The notes under the pieces are model-generated. The model was not told where the DNA came from and did no database searches. It saw only the letters and a list, made by a program, of their open reading frames with translations. DNA of 64,000 bases from Massilia sp. PDC64 (lineage in GTDB: Bacteria; Pseudomonadota; Gammaproteobacteria; Burkholderiales; Burkholderiaceae_D): NCBI RefSeq assembly GCF_900101265.1, contig NZ_FMZS01000003.1:518998-582997 (forward strand), written 5' to 3'. Positions 38,173-48,229 of the stretch are shown one piece after another. How positions within the stretch are numbered: the stretch's first letter is position 1; each line of letters opens with the position of its first letter. Both the position numbers and the translations under genes were made by a program.

Positions 38173-40368
38173 TCAATCGGCGTGATAAGCGGGATCGCGG
38201 CGCAGTGCGACCAAGTCCGGTTCGGCTTCCACGTACTTGACCGGATAGCCCAGGCGCAGGGCCGCCGCGATCGCCGCGAGGGCGCGCTTGCGGTCGCCGA
38301 GCAGTTCATAGGCAAGCCCGGCGCGGAACTGGACGTCGGCCGACGTCGGCGCCATTGCCAGGGCACGCGTCAACAATGCCGGCGCCTCATCCTTGTGGCC
38401 GGACCGGACGGCATACAACCCCATGCGCGAGACGAGCACGACGTCGTTGGGCGAACGCTCGAGATGCTTGGCGAGCAGGACACGCGCTTTTTCGTACGCC
38501 TGGCGGGCTTCCTCGCCACGACCGGGGATCCACAGCAACGTATCGGCCAGATTCGCCCAGTTCTGGTAGGAGCCGGGCGAGCCGCGGGTGGGCGAGACCG
38601 CGTTCTCGAACGCTTCGGCCGCGGCCACGTAGTCGCCGCGGAGGAACAGGATGTTGCCAAGGTTGGTGTACAGGATCCCGCTCGGGCGGACCTGCAAGCC
38701 TTGCTGTAGCACGCGCAAGGCCTCGTCGGCGCGGTTCTGGCGCATCAGGGCGGCGCTCAGGTTGGCGTACGACCGTACTGCGTCCGGTTGCAGGGCAATG
38801 CTGCGACGAAACGCCTGTTCGGCCGCTTTCAGGTCGGACTGCTCGTAGTACACGGCGCCGAGTTCATCCGTAAAGGCGCGTTCGCGGGGGAAGCGACGCG
38901 CGGCGTCGGCGATGCAGGCCAGTGCTTCGGCATAACGCCGTGTGTGGCGGAGCGTTTGGGCCTTGCCCCACAAGGCGTAAAAATTGGAGGGATCGAGGCG
39001 CAGGGCACGTTCGTAAGCCGCGAGCGCGTCGTCGCGCCGGCCCTGGGTATCGCGCACCCAGCCCAGCGCGATATGACTCAGCGCCAGTTGATCGTTCAGT
39101 TTCAATGCCTGCTGCGCGCCCGCATCGCCCTTGCGGAGCCACGTTTCATCCATGCGGTCGCCAATGTAGCGGAGGGTACTGATGATCGACTTGCCGGCCA
39201 CCGCGGCCGCGCTGTCCGGGTTGTGCGCCAGGACGCGGTCGAAGTGCGCCTCGGCCTCGTCGAGGCTCTTGGGCACATCGATCTGCTTGAGTGCGGCCAG
39301 ACCCTGCTCCATCTCGATCGCTTCGGAATAGGGGACGGTGGTCTGGGTGAGCGCGCCGATCCGGGGCGCTATCTGCCACCACAGTCCGCCGGCGAGCGCG
39401 ATGGCGAGTGCCGTCGCGGCGCCGATACGCACGGCGCGGCGCGACAGTACGGGGGCCGACGCGGCGACCGGTGCGCGCGGCGCGGTGACGTCAGGCTTGC
39501 CGGTCAGCCCCGCGATCCGCTCGGCCACCTCGTCCATGCTTTCCAGGCGCTGCTCGGGCTGGCGCGCCGTCATCGCCCGGATCAGCGCAATGAGCGGCGT
39601 GCCGAGTGTGTCCGGATAATCCCACCCGTCCGACGACGTCTGGACGAGTGCCGCCGCGAGCGCGAGGCCGTGCAGGGTCGCAAAAGGCCGCTTGCCGCAG
39701 ACGAGCTCGTACAGGATCACGCCGAGCGCATACACGTCTGCGCGCGGATCGGGCGTCGCGCCCTGCAGGCGTTCAGGGGCCATGTAGGCGATCGTGCCCT
39801 GCGGGTCGGTCTGACCCGTGGCCGCGACATCTCCCAGCGAGACAGTCTCGGTGGCGAGCGCGTCCTGGCGCAGCGCGAGGCCGAAGTCGAGTATCCGCAC
39901 CCGTCCGTCGTCCTGGACCATCACGTTGGAAGGTTTGATGTCGCCGTGCACGAGGCCGGAAGCATGTGCGTCGCGCATCGCCTCCGCGACCTGGCGCACC
40001 CAGTCGAGCGCGGTCGCCAGCGGTACCGGCACATCCTGCAGGATGTCTTTCAGCGTGCGGCCATGCACCAGTTCCATGACGATGAACTGGCCCGCTTCAT
40101 CCTCTTCGACGGCGTGCACCTTGACGAATGCGGCATGGCGCAGCGACGCGGCCAGGCGCGCCTCGCGCACTAGGTCGGTATCCGTCGCGCCGCCGTGGCG
40201 GATGGCCTTGAGCGCGACGCTGCGGTGCAGGCGGGTGTCCCAGGCTTCGTGGACTTCGCCGAAACCGCCTTCGCCGAGACGGGCGCGCAGTTCGTAATGC
40301 CCGGACTGGCCGCGCCGCGGCGCCTGGCCGGATGCCTTGTTCGCTTCAGGAAGAGTGGTTGCCGCCAT
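38173..40368 (-). CDS. Membrane Ser/Thr protein kinase with C-terminal TPR repeats
   Basis: A 731-residue Hanks-type kinase. Glycine loop LGEGGFGEVHEAWD, ATP-anchoring Lys54 in VALKAI, catalytic loop HGDIKPSN (a Gly replaces the Arg of the usual HRD), DFG at 161-163, and GTIAYMAPERLQG for the P+1/APE region. One membrane helix is at about 311-333, followed by about eight TPR-like repeats to the end (ALAAYERALRLDPSNFYALW, AEQAFRRSIALQPDAVRSYA), which would be periplasmic. The ATG at 40368 was preferred over a TTG 45 nt upstream, whose codons overlap a TATAAT-like -10. The HRD-to-HGD change marks a non-RD kinase, often regulated without activation-loop phosphorylation. Confidence 0.85.
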   Translation of the reverse strand: MAATTLPEANKASGQAPRRGQSGHYELRARLGEGGFGEVHEAWDTRLHRSVALKAIRHGGATDTDLVREARLAASLRHAAFVKVHAVEEDEAGQFIVMELVHGRTLKDILQDVPVPLATALDWVRQVAEAMRDAHASGLVHGDIKPSNVMVQDDGRVRILDFGLALRQDALATETVSLGDVAATGQTDPQGTIAYMAPERLQGATPDPRADVYALGVILYELVCGKRPFATLHGLALAAALVQTSSDGWDYPDTLGTPLIALIRAMTARQPEQRLESMDEVAERIAGLTGKPDVTAPRAPVAASAPVLSRRAVRIGAATALAIALAGGLWWQIAPRIGALTQTTVPYSEAIEMEQGLAALKQIDVPKSLDEAEAHFDRVLAHNPDSAAAVAGKSIISTLRYIGDRMDETWLRKGDAGAQQALKLNDQLALSHIALGWVRDTQGRRDDALAAYERALRLDPSNFYALWGKAQTLRHTRRYAEALACIADAARRFPRERAFTDELGAVYYEQSDLKAAEQAFRRSIALQPDAVRSYANLSAALMRQNRADEALRVLQQGLQVRPSGILYTNLGNILFLRGDYVAAAEAFENAVSPTRGSPGSYQNWANLADTLLWIPGRGEEARQAYEKARVLLAKHLERSPNDVVLVSRMGLYAVRSGHKDEAPALLTRALAMAPTSADVQFRAGLAYELLGDRKRALAAIAAALRLGYPVKYVEAEPDLVALRRDPAYHAD

Positions 40369-40467
40369 GTCCGTAAATATGTGATGTGCGGAAACATTAT
40401 AGCGATAAAGCAACTATACGGCAGGAAAATTGTGTCCAGCCGGATAACAAGTATGTTCGACGCAACC

Positions 40468-42336
40468 TCAACCCCGCGGCGCCCGCTCCGGCGCCACGAA
40501 CGCGAGCGCTTCCTCGAACGAGCGCAACACGATGTCGACGTGCTCCTCGACCGTCGGCTGCGGCACGGTCGACTGGTCGAACGGCAGCTTGACCGTGGCC
40601 AGCAGCGCATCCGGCAGGTGGGTGCGCAGTTCCTCGACGGCGTTCAGCCAGTCCCCCAGCCGGTCTTCCACGGGGTAGGGCAGGATGACGGTCGACACCA
40701 GTTCCGCCTTCTCCGGTCCCGGCCGGTCGGCCGTCCCCAGCAACGTGGAGCGGGCGTCGATGTTGGCGTCGCGCAGGGCCGACACGAGCAGTTCGGCCAT
40801 CAGTTCGTCCCGCTCCACCGCGAGGGCCGCGCACAGCACGACGGAATGCGCGGGCACGTCCAGCGAGCCCTGCCAGCGGCCCTGGCGGGTCTCGCGCATC
40901 TGGCGCAGGTAGGCGCCCAGGTTGGCGTCGAGCAGCGACACGTCGCGCCGGCGCCGCGTGCGCGCGGGCGTGCGGCCTTCCGGGTTCAGGGTGGCCGCCA
41001 CGCGGCCCATGGCGGCGCGCATGGTTTCCATCTGGCCCGCGTCGATGCGGCCCGCGCGCATGTCGGCGCCGGCCAGGGCGAGGCCCGGCAGCAGCACCTT
41101 GTCGCAATAGCGCGCGAAGCTGGCGCGGCGCAGGTAGGCGTGGGCGTCGCGCACGATCGTGTCGCTGTCGGCCGTCAGCAGCCGTTGATACAGACGCTGG
41201 GCGCCGGAGACGTTGGGGGCGTCGCCGAGCAGGATCGTCACCGGTTCCAGCCCGCGCACGTGGCGGCCCGCCACGACGAAGCACAGGGTCAGCGGCGTCG
41301 ACAACAGCAGGCCCACCGGTCCCCACATCGCGCCCCAGAACACGGCCGAGACGATCACGGCGAGCGGAGAGAGGCCCGAGCTGTGGCCGTAGACCTTCGG
41401 TTCGACGACGTTCGCGACGAACAGTTCCAGCGCGACGAACAGGGCGATGCAGGAGAGGGCCAGCTGCCAGCCGGGGTCGATGGCGGCGACGAACACGGCG
41501 ATGACGGCGCCCGCGGCCATCACGCCCAGGTAGGGCACGAAGCGCAGCATGCCGGACAGCGCGCCCCACAGCCCCGCGTGCGGTACGCCGGCCAGCCACA
41601 GCAGCAGGCCGATCAGCGTGCCGAACGTCAGGTTGACGATGAACTGCGACAGGAAGAAGCGCGACACGCCCTGGGCCGCGTCGCCCAGCGTGCGGATCGT
41701 GCGGTTGATTTCCGTCTGGCCCGCGAGCCGGATGAGGCGGTCGCGTAGCGATTCGTGTTCGAGCGAGATGAAGACGAGCAGCACGAGCACGAGGCCCGCT
41801 TCGCCCAGCGGCCCCCAGGCCATGGCGAACAGGCGCGCGAGCGAGTCGCGCGTCGTCAGGCGGGGCTGGCGGATCTCGACGGGCAGCGGCTGCGTGGGGC
41901 TGACGGTCACGGTACTCATGCCGCGCCGGCTGCTGACGGTGCCGCTCTGCTGCGCCTGCGGCTGCACGGCGCTGATCTCGGCCTCGATGCGGGCGAACGG
42001 CCGCTCCGTCAGTTCGCGCACGGCCGCGACCTTCGTGCGGATCGCGGCGCGGTATTTCGGCAGGTCGCCCGTCACGGCGACGAGCTGGAACGCGAGGACG
42101 ATGCCGAGACCGACCACGCACGTACCGACCATCAGCACGGACAGCATGGTCGCGGGCATCTGGCCGAGGCCGACGCGCCGCAGGGTGCGGATCAACGGGG
42201 CGATGACGAGGCTGAGGATGACCGCCAGCGCGAGCGGTTCGAGGACGTCGCGCCCGAAATACAGCAGACCGAGCACGCAGCAGGCGGTGACGATCGAGCT
42301 GGAGGTCAGGTGCTTGAACAGAGTGGAATCGCGCAT
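40468..42336 (-). CDS. AI-2E family transporter (PerM-like) with long C-terminal tail
   Basis: About 622 residues, nearly twice the 350-residue family norm. Residues 1-370 contain the eight membrane helices and conserved TPLTLCFVVAGRHV. The C-terminal 250 residues are soluble, with CDKVLLPGLALAGADMRAGRI and PAHSVVLCAALAVERDELMAE, a tail seen in a subset of proteobacterial members and of unknown role. The ATG at 42336 is the first start giving a natural N-terminus (MRDSTLFKHLTSSSIV). Substrate unknown; the AI-2 name is historic. Confidence 0.78.
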   Translation of the reverse strand: MRDSTLFKHLTSSSIVTACCVLGLLYFGRDVLEPLALAVILSLVIAPLIRTLRRVGLGQMPATMLSVLMVGTCVVGLGIVLAFQLVAVTGDLPKYRAAIRTKVAAVRELTERPFARIEAEISAVQPQAQQSGTVSSRRGMSTVTVSPTQPLPVEIRQPRLTTRDSLARLFAMAWGPLGEAGLVLVLLVFISLEHESLRDRLIRLAGQTEINRTIRTLGDAAQGVSRFFLSQFIVNLTFGTLIGLLLWLAGVPHAGLWGALSGMLRFVPYLGVMAAGAVIAVFVAAIDPGWQLALSCIALFVALELFVANVVEPKVYGHSSGLSPLAVIVSAVFWGAMWGPVGLLLSTPLTLCFVVAGRHVRGLEPVTILLGDAPNVSGAQRLYQRLLTADSDTIVRDAHAYLRRASFARYCDKVLLPGLALAGADMRAGRIDAGQMETMRAAMGRVAATLNPEGRTPARTRRRRDVSLLDANLGAYLRQMRETRQGRWQGSLDVPAHSVVLCAALAVERDELMAELLVSALRDANIDARSTLLGTADRPGPEKAELVSTVILPYPVEDRLGDWLNAVEELRTHLPDALLATVKLPFDQSTVPQPTVEEHVDIVLRSFEEALAFVAPERAPRG

Positions 42337-42445
42337 TCGCGGCCGGCTGCGGGGATGGCGGCCATCCCGTAGAGGTAAAACCGCCAATGTAGCAAAAAAC
42401 GTGGCCGGCAATCAAATTTCTATGAAGAAATTTTTAAGGCGCGCG

Positions 42446-43948
42446 TCAGGCCCTCCCCAGCGGGACGAGCGCGGGACCTTCCAGCACCCGTCCGTCCGGG
42501 CCGAAGCGGCTGCCGTGGCATGGGCAATCCCAGCTCGTCTCCGCGTCGTTCCAGTTCAGGTCGCAGCCCATGTGCGTGCACTTGCCGGCCACGGCCAGCA
42601 GTACGCCGTCCTCGCGGCGGTACACGGCGACCGGATGTCCGTCCACCTCGAGCTTGCGGCTCCGGCACGGTGGCAGGTCGGCCAGCGCGGCCTGGCGGGG
42701 GGCGTCGAGCGGCGGGGGACTGTCGGGTTCGGCCGGTTCCGTACGCTCGCGTTCGAACCCGTCGGGGCGCTTGCCCGCCGCCAGCCGGGCCGGGTCGTAC
42801 AGCGCGTGCCATGGGTTGGCGCGTTCCAGGATGCCGTCCGCGACGAGCATGCCGGCCAGCGTACCGTAGACGAGGCCGTCCCCGGAAAAGCCCGTGGCGA
42901 TCCACGCGCGGGCCGCGTCCACGTTGCGGCCGATGAACGGCAGCCCGTCCTTCGACCGGTACCGCTGGGCCGACCAGCGGTATTCGACGGGACCGATGGG
43001 GAAGCGGTCGCGTGCGTACTCGTCGAGATGACGGAAGCGTTCTTCGCCGACGGCCTCGGCGCCGGCCGGGTGCGCGCTGCCCACGACGACGAGGCAGGGG
43101 CGGCCATGCTCCGTGAAACTGCGCAGCGAATAACGGTCGCGGCCGAGACTCCAGTAGACGCCCGGTTCGGGCACCGAATCGTGCAGCGGCGCCGCGATCG
43201 CGTACTCGCGCACGACTTCCAGCTGCGACTGGACGAGGTGGATGCCGACGGGCGTGTGCGTGGCCAGCACGATGTGGCGCGCCGTCACGCTGCCTTGTTC
43301 CGTGCGCACGACGCCCGCCGCGTCGTCGACGGCCAGCACGCGCGTGTTTTCGAATACGAGGCAATCCGCGCCGGCGATGCGCAGCAGGAGCTGGCGCAGA
43401 TAGTCCAGTGGCTGGAATTGCGCCTGGCCATGGATGCGCAGTGCCTGTTCCAGCTCGACGGCCGGGTTCAGCCCGATGCCCGCGCCGTCCACGAGGCTGG
43501 CCGGCAGGCCGGCGTCGACCGCGGCCGCATGTTCGGCCTCGATGATGCCGACGTGGGACGCATCCGCCGCGATCAGGTGCCAGGGCACGCGCCGGAATCC
43601 GCAGGCGAGACCGTGGCGGGCGACGGTCGCCTCGATCAGGTCGATGGCGGCGTTGCGCCCGGCCACGACCGCGCGTGCGGTGTCGCCCCCGCGCATCCGG
43701 GCGAGCGCGTGCAGGCCGCCGTCCAGCGTGGCGTACAGATTCCCCGTCGAGTGCCCCGAGCTGCCGCCGCCGACGCGGCCGGCCTCGACGATTGCGACGC
43801 GCATGCCGCCCTCGAGCAGGCGCATGGCCGTCGTGAGGCCCGTGATGCCGCCGCCGACGATGGCGACGTCGATCACGATATCCGTTTGCAGTGTCGGCAG
43901 GCAGGCGGTCCTGGCGGCCGTCCCCTGCCAGAGCGATGTCGTATCCAT
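42446..43948 (-). CDS. FAD-dependent oxidoreductase with C-terminal Rieske [2Fe-2S] domain
   Basis: A 500-residue fusion. GGAGG lies 9 nt before the ATG at 43948. Residues 25-60 bind FAD (DVAIVGGGITGLTTAMRLLE, VAIVEAG) in a DAO/GlpO-like fold, with IATGFSGDGLVYGTLAG near the second FAD contact. The Rieske ligands are Cys457-x-His459 and Cys475-x2-His478 (CTHMGCDLNW, DCPCHGSRFGPDGRVLEGPA). This architecture is common among putative gamma-glutamylputrescine-oxidase-like proteins but the substrate is not known. Divergent from the hybrid histidine kinase gene. Confidence 0.85.
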   Translation of the reverse strand: MDTTSLWQGTAARTACLPTLQTDIVIDVAIVGGGITGLTTAMRLLEGGMRVAIVEAGRVGGGSSGHSTGNLYATLDGGLHALARMRGGDTARAVVAGRNAAIDLIEATVARHGLACGFRRVPWHLIAADASHVGIIEAEHAAAVDAGLPASLVDGAGIGLNPAVELEQALRIHGQAQFQPLDYLRQLLLRIAGADCLVFENTRVLAVDDAAGVVRTEQGSVTARHIVLATHTPVGIHLVQSQLEVVREYAIAAPLHDSVPEPGVYWSLGRDRYSLRSFTEHGRPCLVVVGSAHPAGAEAVGEERFRHLDEYARDRFPIGPVEYRWSAQRYRSKDGLPFIGRNVDAARAWIATGFSGDGLVYGTLAGMLVADGILERANPWHALYDPARLAAGKRPDGFERERTEPAEPDSPPPLDAPRQAALADLPPCRSRKLEVDGHPVAVYRREDGVLLAVAGKCTHMGCDLNWNDAETSWDCPCHGSRFGPDGRVLEGPALVPLGRA

Positions 43949-44076
43949 TCTTCTGGTCCTCCGTATGCGGTTTGGACGGATGTTCCCGGCAATCGGCAGC
44001 GGGTGGCGCAGGCTTGACGGCCGTAAATCCAGGCTGGCGGCCAAGTCCGTAACCGCTGGTAACGTGCGGTACGGCC

Positions 44077-47000
44077 ATGTTTCACGATGCTATTCTGGTT
44101 CTCCGGCGATGCGCGGGCAGGCCCGTCGCGCGGTCGCTCATCCATACAGGCACACGCGCGGCAATGAAACGGCATACGGAACAGGACAGCGACCAGGACA
44201 GCGGCCAGGACAGCGGCCAGTGCGCGGCGTACACGGCGCTGAAGGCGCACCTCGACGACGCGTTCTGCGTGGCCGGCGACGTCCGCTTCAATGCGGCCGG
44301 CCGGTGCACGGGCTTCCGCTATCTCGACACGAATGCGGCCTACCTCGCGCTGGCCGGACGCACGCAGGGCGCCGGCGGCTGGTCCGCGGGCGACGCCGGG
44401 CCCGAAAGCGCGTGGTGCGACGCCATCGGGCGCGTGGCGCGGGGCGGCGCGGCCGAGCGTTTCGAATGTCGTGCGCCGGACGGCGCGGGCTGGTTCGACG
44501 TGCACGCGTTCCCCGTGCCGGGCACCGGCGCGGTGGGGCTGCTGTGTCGCGACATCGCCGCGCGCAAGAAGGAAGAAGGCGCGCTGCGCGAGAGCCGCGA
44601 GCGCAAGTCGTTCCTGCTGCGCCTGACGGACAGCCTGCGGACGCTGGCCGACCCGCTCGCGATCCAGTGCGCCGCGAGCCGGGTGCTGCGCGAGCACCTG
44701 CACGCGACCGCCGTCGTGTACTGGGAAGCCCACGGCGACGACGGACTCGTGCCCGCCGGTGCCGACTACGGCGACGGCGTGGTCCATCACGCGGGCCGCC
44801 ACCGCATGTCCCACTACGTCCACGGCCTCGCGGCCGAGCTGCGCCAGGGGCATGGCGTCGCACGCGCGGATGCGTTGGCGGATCCGGCGCTGTGCGATGC
44901 CCAGCGGGCCGCGTTCGCGGCCGACGGTGTGCGCGCGTGGGCCGTCGTGCCGCTCGTGAAGAACGGCAGCCTGCTCGGCATGCTGTCCGTGTTGTTCGCC
45001 GAACGGCACGAATGGCGCCCGCGCGAACTGGGCCTGATGCAGGAAGTGGCCGAGCGCACGTGGGCATTCGTCGAGCGGGCCCGCGCCGAAGACTCGCTGA
45101 TGCGCTCCGAGCAGAAATACCGGTCGCTGTTCGATTCCATCGACGAGGCGTTCTGCCTCATCGAGGTGATCCACGACGATGCAGGGAAGTGCGTGGATTA
45201 CCGCTTCCTGGAGGTGAACCGGGCGTTCAAGCGCCAGACGCGCCTGCCGAACGCCACGGGCCGGCGCGCGCGCGAACTCGTGCCCGACCTGGAGCAGGAC
45301 ATCATCGACCGCTACGGCCGCGTCGCCGCCACGGGCGAACCGGTGCGCTTCGAGTGCTGCGTCGCCGGCATGGACGGGACGTGGTACTCGGCCTACGCGG
45401 TGCGCGTGGGCGGGGCGGGCAGCCGCGAGGTCGCCGTCGTGTTCGACGACATCACGGAGCGCAAGCGGACGGAACTCGTGGCCGCCGCGCGCGCCGCGCG
45501 CCAGACGTTCCTGCTCGAGCTCTCCGACGCGCTGCGGCCGCTCGTCCAGCCCGAGCGCGTGCTGGACACGGCGAGCCGCCTGCTGGGCCGCCATCTGAAC
45601 GTGCAGCGCGTGATGTTCGCGGAGTTCTCGCGCCACGGCGTGAACGTGCGCACGGGCTGGCTGGACGGCCTGGCGCCGATGGACGGCCACTATCCGGCCG
45701 GCACGGGCCGCCCGGGCGCACTGCACGCGCACCGGGGCGCGCGCCTGCTCGTGATCCGCGACACGGCCGATCCGCGCGAACTGCCGAGCATCGACCGCGC
45801 CAGCTATGCGCGCGACGGCGTGGCGGCGCTGGTCGGCGCGAGCGTCGCGTACCGGGGGCAACCGGTCGGCATGCTCGTCGTGCATTCGAAGACGCCGCGC
45901 GACTGGACCGAGGACGAGATCGCGCTCGTGCAGGAAGTGGCCGAACGCACGTGGGTGATGGTCGAGCGGGCGCGCGCCGAGGCCGCGTTGCGCGACGGCG
46001 ACGCGCGCCTGCGCCGCATGCTGCAGATTCCGACCGTGGGCATCGTCCACTTCGACCCGCAGGGGGCCGTCGTGCAGGCGAACGATGCCTTCCTTTCCAT
46101 TCTCGGGTGCACGCGCGAGGCGCTCGAAGCCGGCCTGCTGCGCTACGACGAGCTGGCGCCGCCGGAATGGCGCGAGCGGGGCGCCGGGGCCACGCACGAC
46201 CGCAGCCAGCCGTTCGAGCGCGCGTGGGTGCGCCCGGACGGGCGGCACGTGTGGATCCTGTGCGCCGCCGCGCGGCTCGACGCGCACACGGTCGTCGAAT
46301 TCGTCATCGACGTGTCCGACCGGCGCCAGGCCCAGGAACAGCTGCGCGAGAGCGAGCTGCGGCACCGCACGTTCAGCAGCCTCGTGCCCGTGCTGATGTG
46401 GCAGACGGATGCGCGCGGGCAGGAGGTGATTCCGAACCAGCGCTGGCTCGAGTACACGGGCCAGGCGGTGGATGATGCGCAGCATGGCGGCTGGCTGGCC
46501 GCGATCCACCCGGATGACATGCCGCTCGCGGGCCGCGCCTATGCCGACGCCGTGACGAGCGGCCAGCCGCTGGAGCTGGAATACCGCCTGCGTGGCGCGG
46601 ACGGCCGCTACCGCTGGTTCCTCGTGCGCCAGTCGCCCGTGCGCGATGCGGACGGGGCCATCCGCGCGTGGTACGGGGCCGCCATCGACATCGACGCGCG
46701 CCGCCAGGCCGAGGCTGCGCTGCAGGAAAGCGAAGGCCGCTTCCGCGCACTGGCCGACGCGGCGCCGGCGCTGATCTGGCAATTCGGCCCGGACGGCCGG
46801 CTCGCGTACGTGAACCGCCGCTATGCCGAGGTGACGGGCGCCACCCTCGACCAGCTGCTGCCGGACGGCTGGCGCGCGGGCATGCATCCGGACGACCTGC
46901 CGTATTTCCTGGCCGCGTCCGGCGACGCCCTCGACGACCGCGCACCGTTCCACCTGCGGCTGCGCGTGCGCGCCCACGACGGGCAATGGCACTGGTTCGA

Positions 47001-48228
47001 AGTCCATTTCGCGCCCTGGTTCGCGCCGGACGGCGCGTACCGTGGCCACGTCGGCATCGGCATCGATATCTCCGACGGCGTGCAGGCGGAAGACGCGCTG
47101 CGCGAGGCGGACCGGCGCAAGGACGAGTTCCTCGCCGTGCTGGCGCACGAGCTCCGCAATCCGCTCGCCCCGATCAGCAACGCCGTCGAGATGCTGCGCT
47201 GCGCGGACGGCAAGCGCAAGGCCGACCGCGTGATGGAGATGGCAAGCCGCCAGGTCAAGCACATCACCCGCCTCGTCGACGACCTGATGGAAGTGTCGCG
47301 CATCACGCGCGGCAAGATCGAGCTGGCGCGCCAGCACGTGCCGCTGGCCGACATTCTCGCGAGCGCCGTCGAGACGAGCCGTCCCGCCCTGGATGGTGCC
47401 CGCCACACGTTCGTCCAGCACTTGCCGGACGAGCGCCTGGTGCTGGATGCGGACAAGGTCCGGCTCACGCAGGTGTTTTCCAACCTGCTGAACAACGCGG
47501 CCAAGTACACGGACCCCGGCGGCCGCATCGAGCTGTCCGCCCGCCGTGAAGGGGACGACGTCGTGGTGGCCGTGCGCGACACGGGCATCGGCATCCCGGC
47601 CGACAAGCTGTCGCAGGTGTTCGGCATGTTCGCCCAGGTGGAGGAAGCGGGCGCGCGCAGCCAGGGCGGACTGGGGATCGGCCTCGCGATGGTGCACAAG
47701 CTCGTCGAGATGCATGGCGGTGCCGTGGAGGCGCGCAGCGACGGGCCGGGCAAGGGGAGCGAGTTCGTCGTGCGCCTGCCGCTCGTGTCCGGGGCCGCGC
47801 TGCCGGCCCGTCCGGAGACGCCGTCGCCGGCGGGCCGGCAGCTCGCGGGCGTGCGCGTGCTCGTCGTGGACGACAACCGCGACGCCGCGGACTCGCTGTG
47901 CATCCTGCTCGGCTCCCTCGGCGTCGAAGCCCACTGCGCGTATGCGGGCGAGGAAGCGCTGCGCCGGCTGCCGCAGCTGCGGCCGGACGTCGTCGTGCTT
48001 GACATCGGCATGCCGGGCATGGACGGCCACGAGGTGGCCCGCGCCATCCGCGCGGAGGCTGACCACGACGGGGTCCGGCTGATTGCGCTCACGGGCTGGG
48101 GCCAGGAAGGAGACCGCGAACGGACCCGCGCCAGTGGCTTCGACCACCACCTCACGAAGCCCGTCGACCTGGCAGCGCTGCAGCGGCTGCTGCTGGAATG
48201 CGTGCGCGAGGGCCAGCCGGCGGCGTGA
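44077..48228 (+). CDS. Multi-PAS/GAF hybrid sensor histidine kinase
   Basis: A 1383-residue protein without membrane helices. Domains: PAS about 52-165, GAF 180-335, PAS 345-465, GAF 470-635, then three PAS domains at 640-755, 757-880 and 882-1005. HisKA has phospho-acceptor His1024 (LAHELRNPLAPI). The HATPase includes FSNLLNNAAKYT and GGLGIGLAMVHKLV. A C-terminal receiver has Asp1309 in VVVLDIGMPGMDG and a lysine in HHLTKP. A shorter start at 44164 is equally possible; neither has a clear ribosome site. The residues just after it contain a small tandem repeat. The terminal receiver implies a phosphorelay to a partner not found nearby. Confidence 0.9.
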   Translation: MFHDAILVLRRCAGRPVARSLIHTGTRAAMKRHTEQDSDQDSGQDSGQCAAYTALKAHLDDAFCVAGDVRFNAAGRCTGFRYLDTNAAYLALAGRTQGAGGWSAGDAGPESAWCDAIGRVARGGAAERFECRAPDGAGWFDVHAFPVPGTGAVGLLCRDIAARKKEEGALRESRERKSFLLRLTDSLRTLADPLAIQCAASRVLREHLHATAVVYWEAHGDDGLVPAGADYGDGVVHHAGRHRMSHYVHGLAAELRQGHGVARADALADPALCDAQRAAFAADGVRAWAVVPLVKNGSLLGMLSVLFAERHEWRPRELGLMQEVAERTWAFVERARAEDSLMRSEQKYRSLFDSIDEAFCLIEVIHDDAGKCVDYRFLEVNRAFKRQTRLPNATGRRARELVPDLEQDIIDRYGRVAATGEPVRFECCVAGMDGTWYSAYAVRVGGAGSREVAVVFDDITERKRTELVAAARAARQTFLLELSDALRPLVQPERVLDTASRLLGRHLNVQRVMFAEFSRHGVNVRTGWLDGLAPMDGHYPAGTGRPGALHAHRGARLLVIRDTADPRELPSIDRASYARDGVAALVGASVAYRGQPVGMLVVHSKTPRDWTEDEIALVQEVAERTWVMVERARAEAALRDGDARLRRMLQIPTVGIVHFDPQGAVVQANDAFLSILGCTREALEAGLLRYDELAPPEWRERGAGATHDRSQPFERAWVRPDGRHVWILCAAARLDAHTVVEFVIDVSDRRQAQEQLRESELRHRTFSSLVPVLMWQTDARGQEVIPNQRWLEYTGQAVDDAQHGGWLAAIHPDDMPLAGRAYADAVTSGQPLELEYRLRGADGRYRWFLVRQSPVRDADGAIRAWYGAAIDIDARRQAEAALQESEGRFRALADAAPALIWQFGPDGRLAYVNRRYAEVTGATLDQLLPDGWRAGMHPDDLPYFLAASGDALDDRAPFHLRLRVRAHDGQWHWFEVHFAPWFAPDGAYRGHVGIGIDISDGVQAEDALREADRRKDEFLAVLAHELRNPLAPISNAVEMLRCADGKRKADRVMEMASRQVKHITRLVDDLMEVSRITRGKIELARQHVPLADILASAVETSRPALDGARHTFVQHLPDERLVLDADKVRLTQVFSNLLNNAAKYTDPGGRIELSARREGDDVVVAVRDTGIGIPADKLSQVFGMFAQVEEAGARSQGGLGIGLAMVHKLVEMHGGAVEARSDGPGKGSEFVVRLPLVSGAALPARPETPSPAGRQLAGVRVLVVDDNRDAADSLCILLGSLGVEAHCAYAGEEALRRLPQLRPDVVVLDIGMPGMDGHEVARAIRAEADHDGVRLIALTGWGQEGDRERTRASGFDHHLTKPVDLAALQRLLLECVREGQPAA
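44182..44217 (+). repeat. Three tandem 12-nt units inside the histidine kinase gene
   Basis: CAGGACAGCGAC followed by two copies of CAGGACAGCGGC, encoding an acidic QDS(D/G) repeat near the N-terminus. It keeps the reading frame. Confidence 0.85.
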
Positions 48229-48229
48229 G

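Noticed and set aside
43873..48150. Long minus-strand frame opposite the first hybrid histidine kinase
   Set aside because: Codon-bias artefact; the plus-strand gene contains all expected domains.
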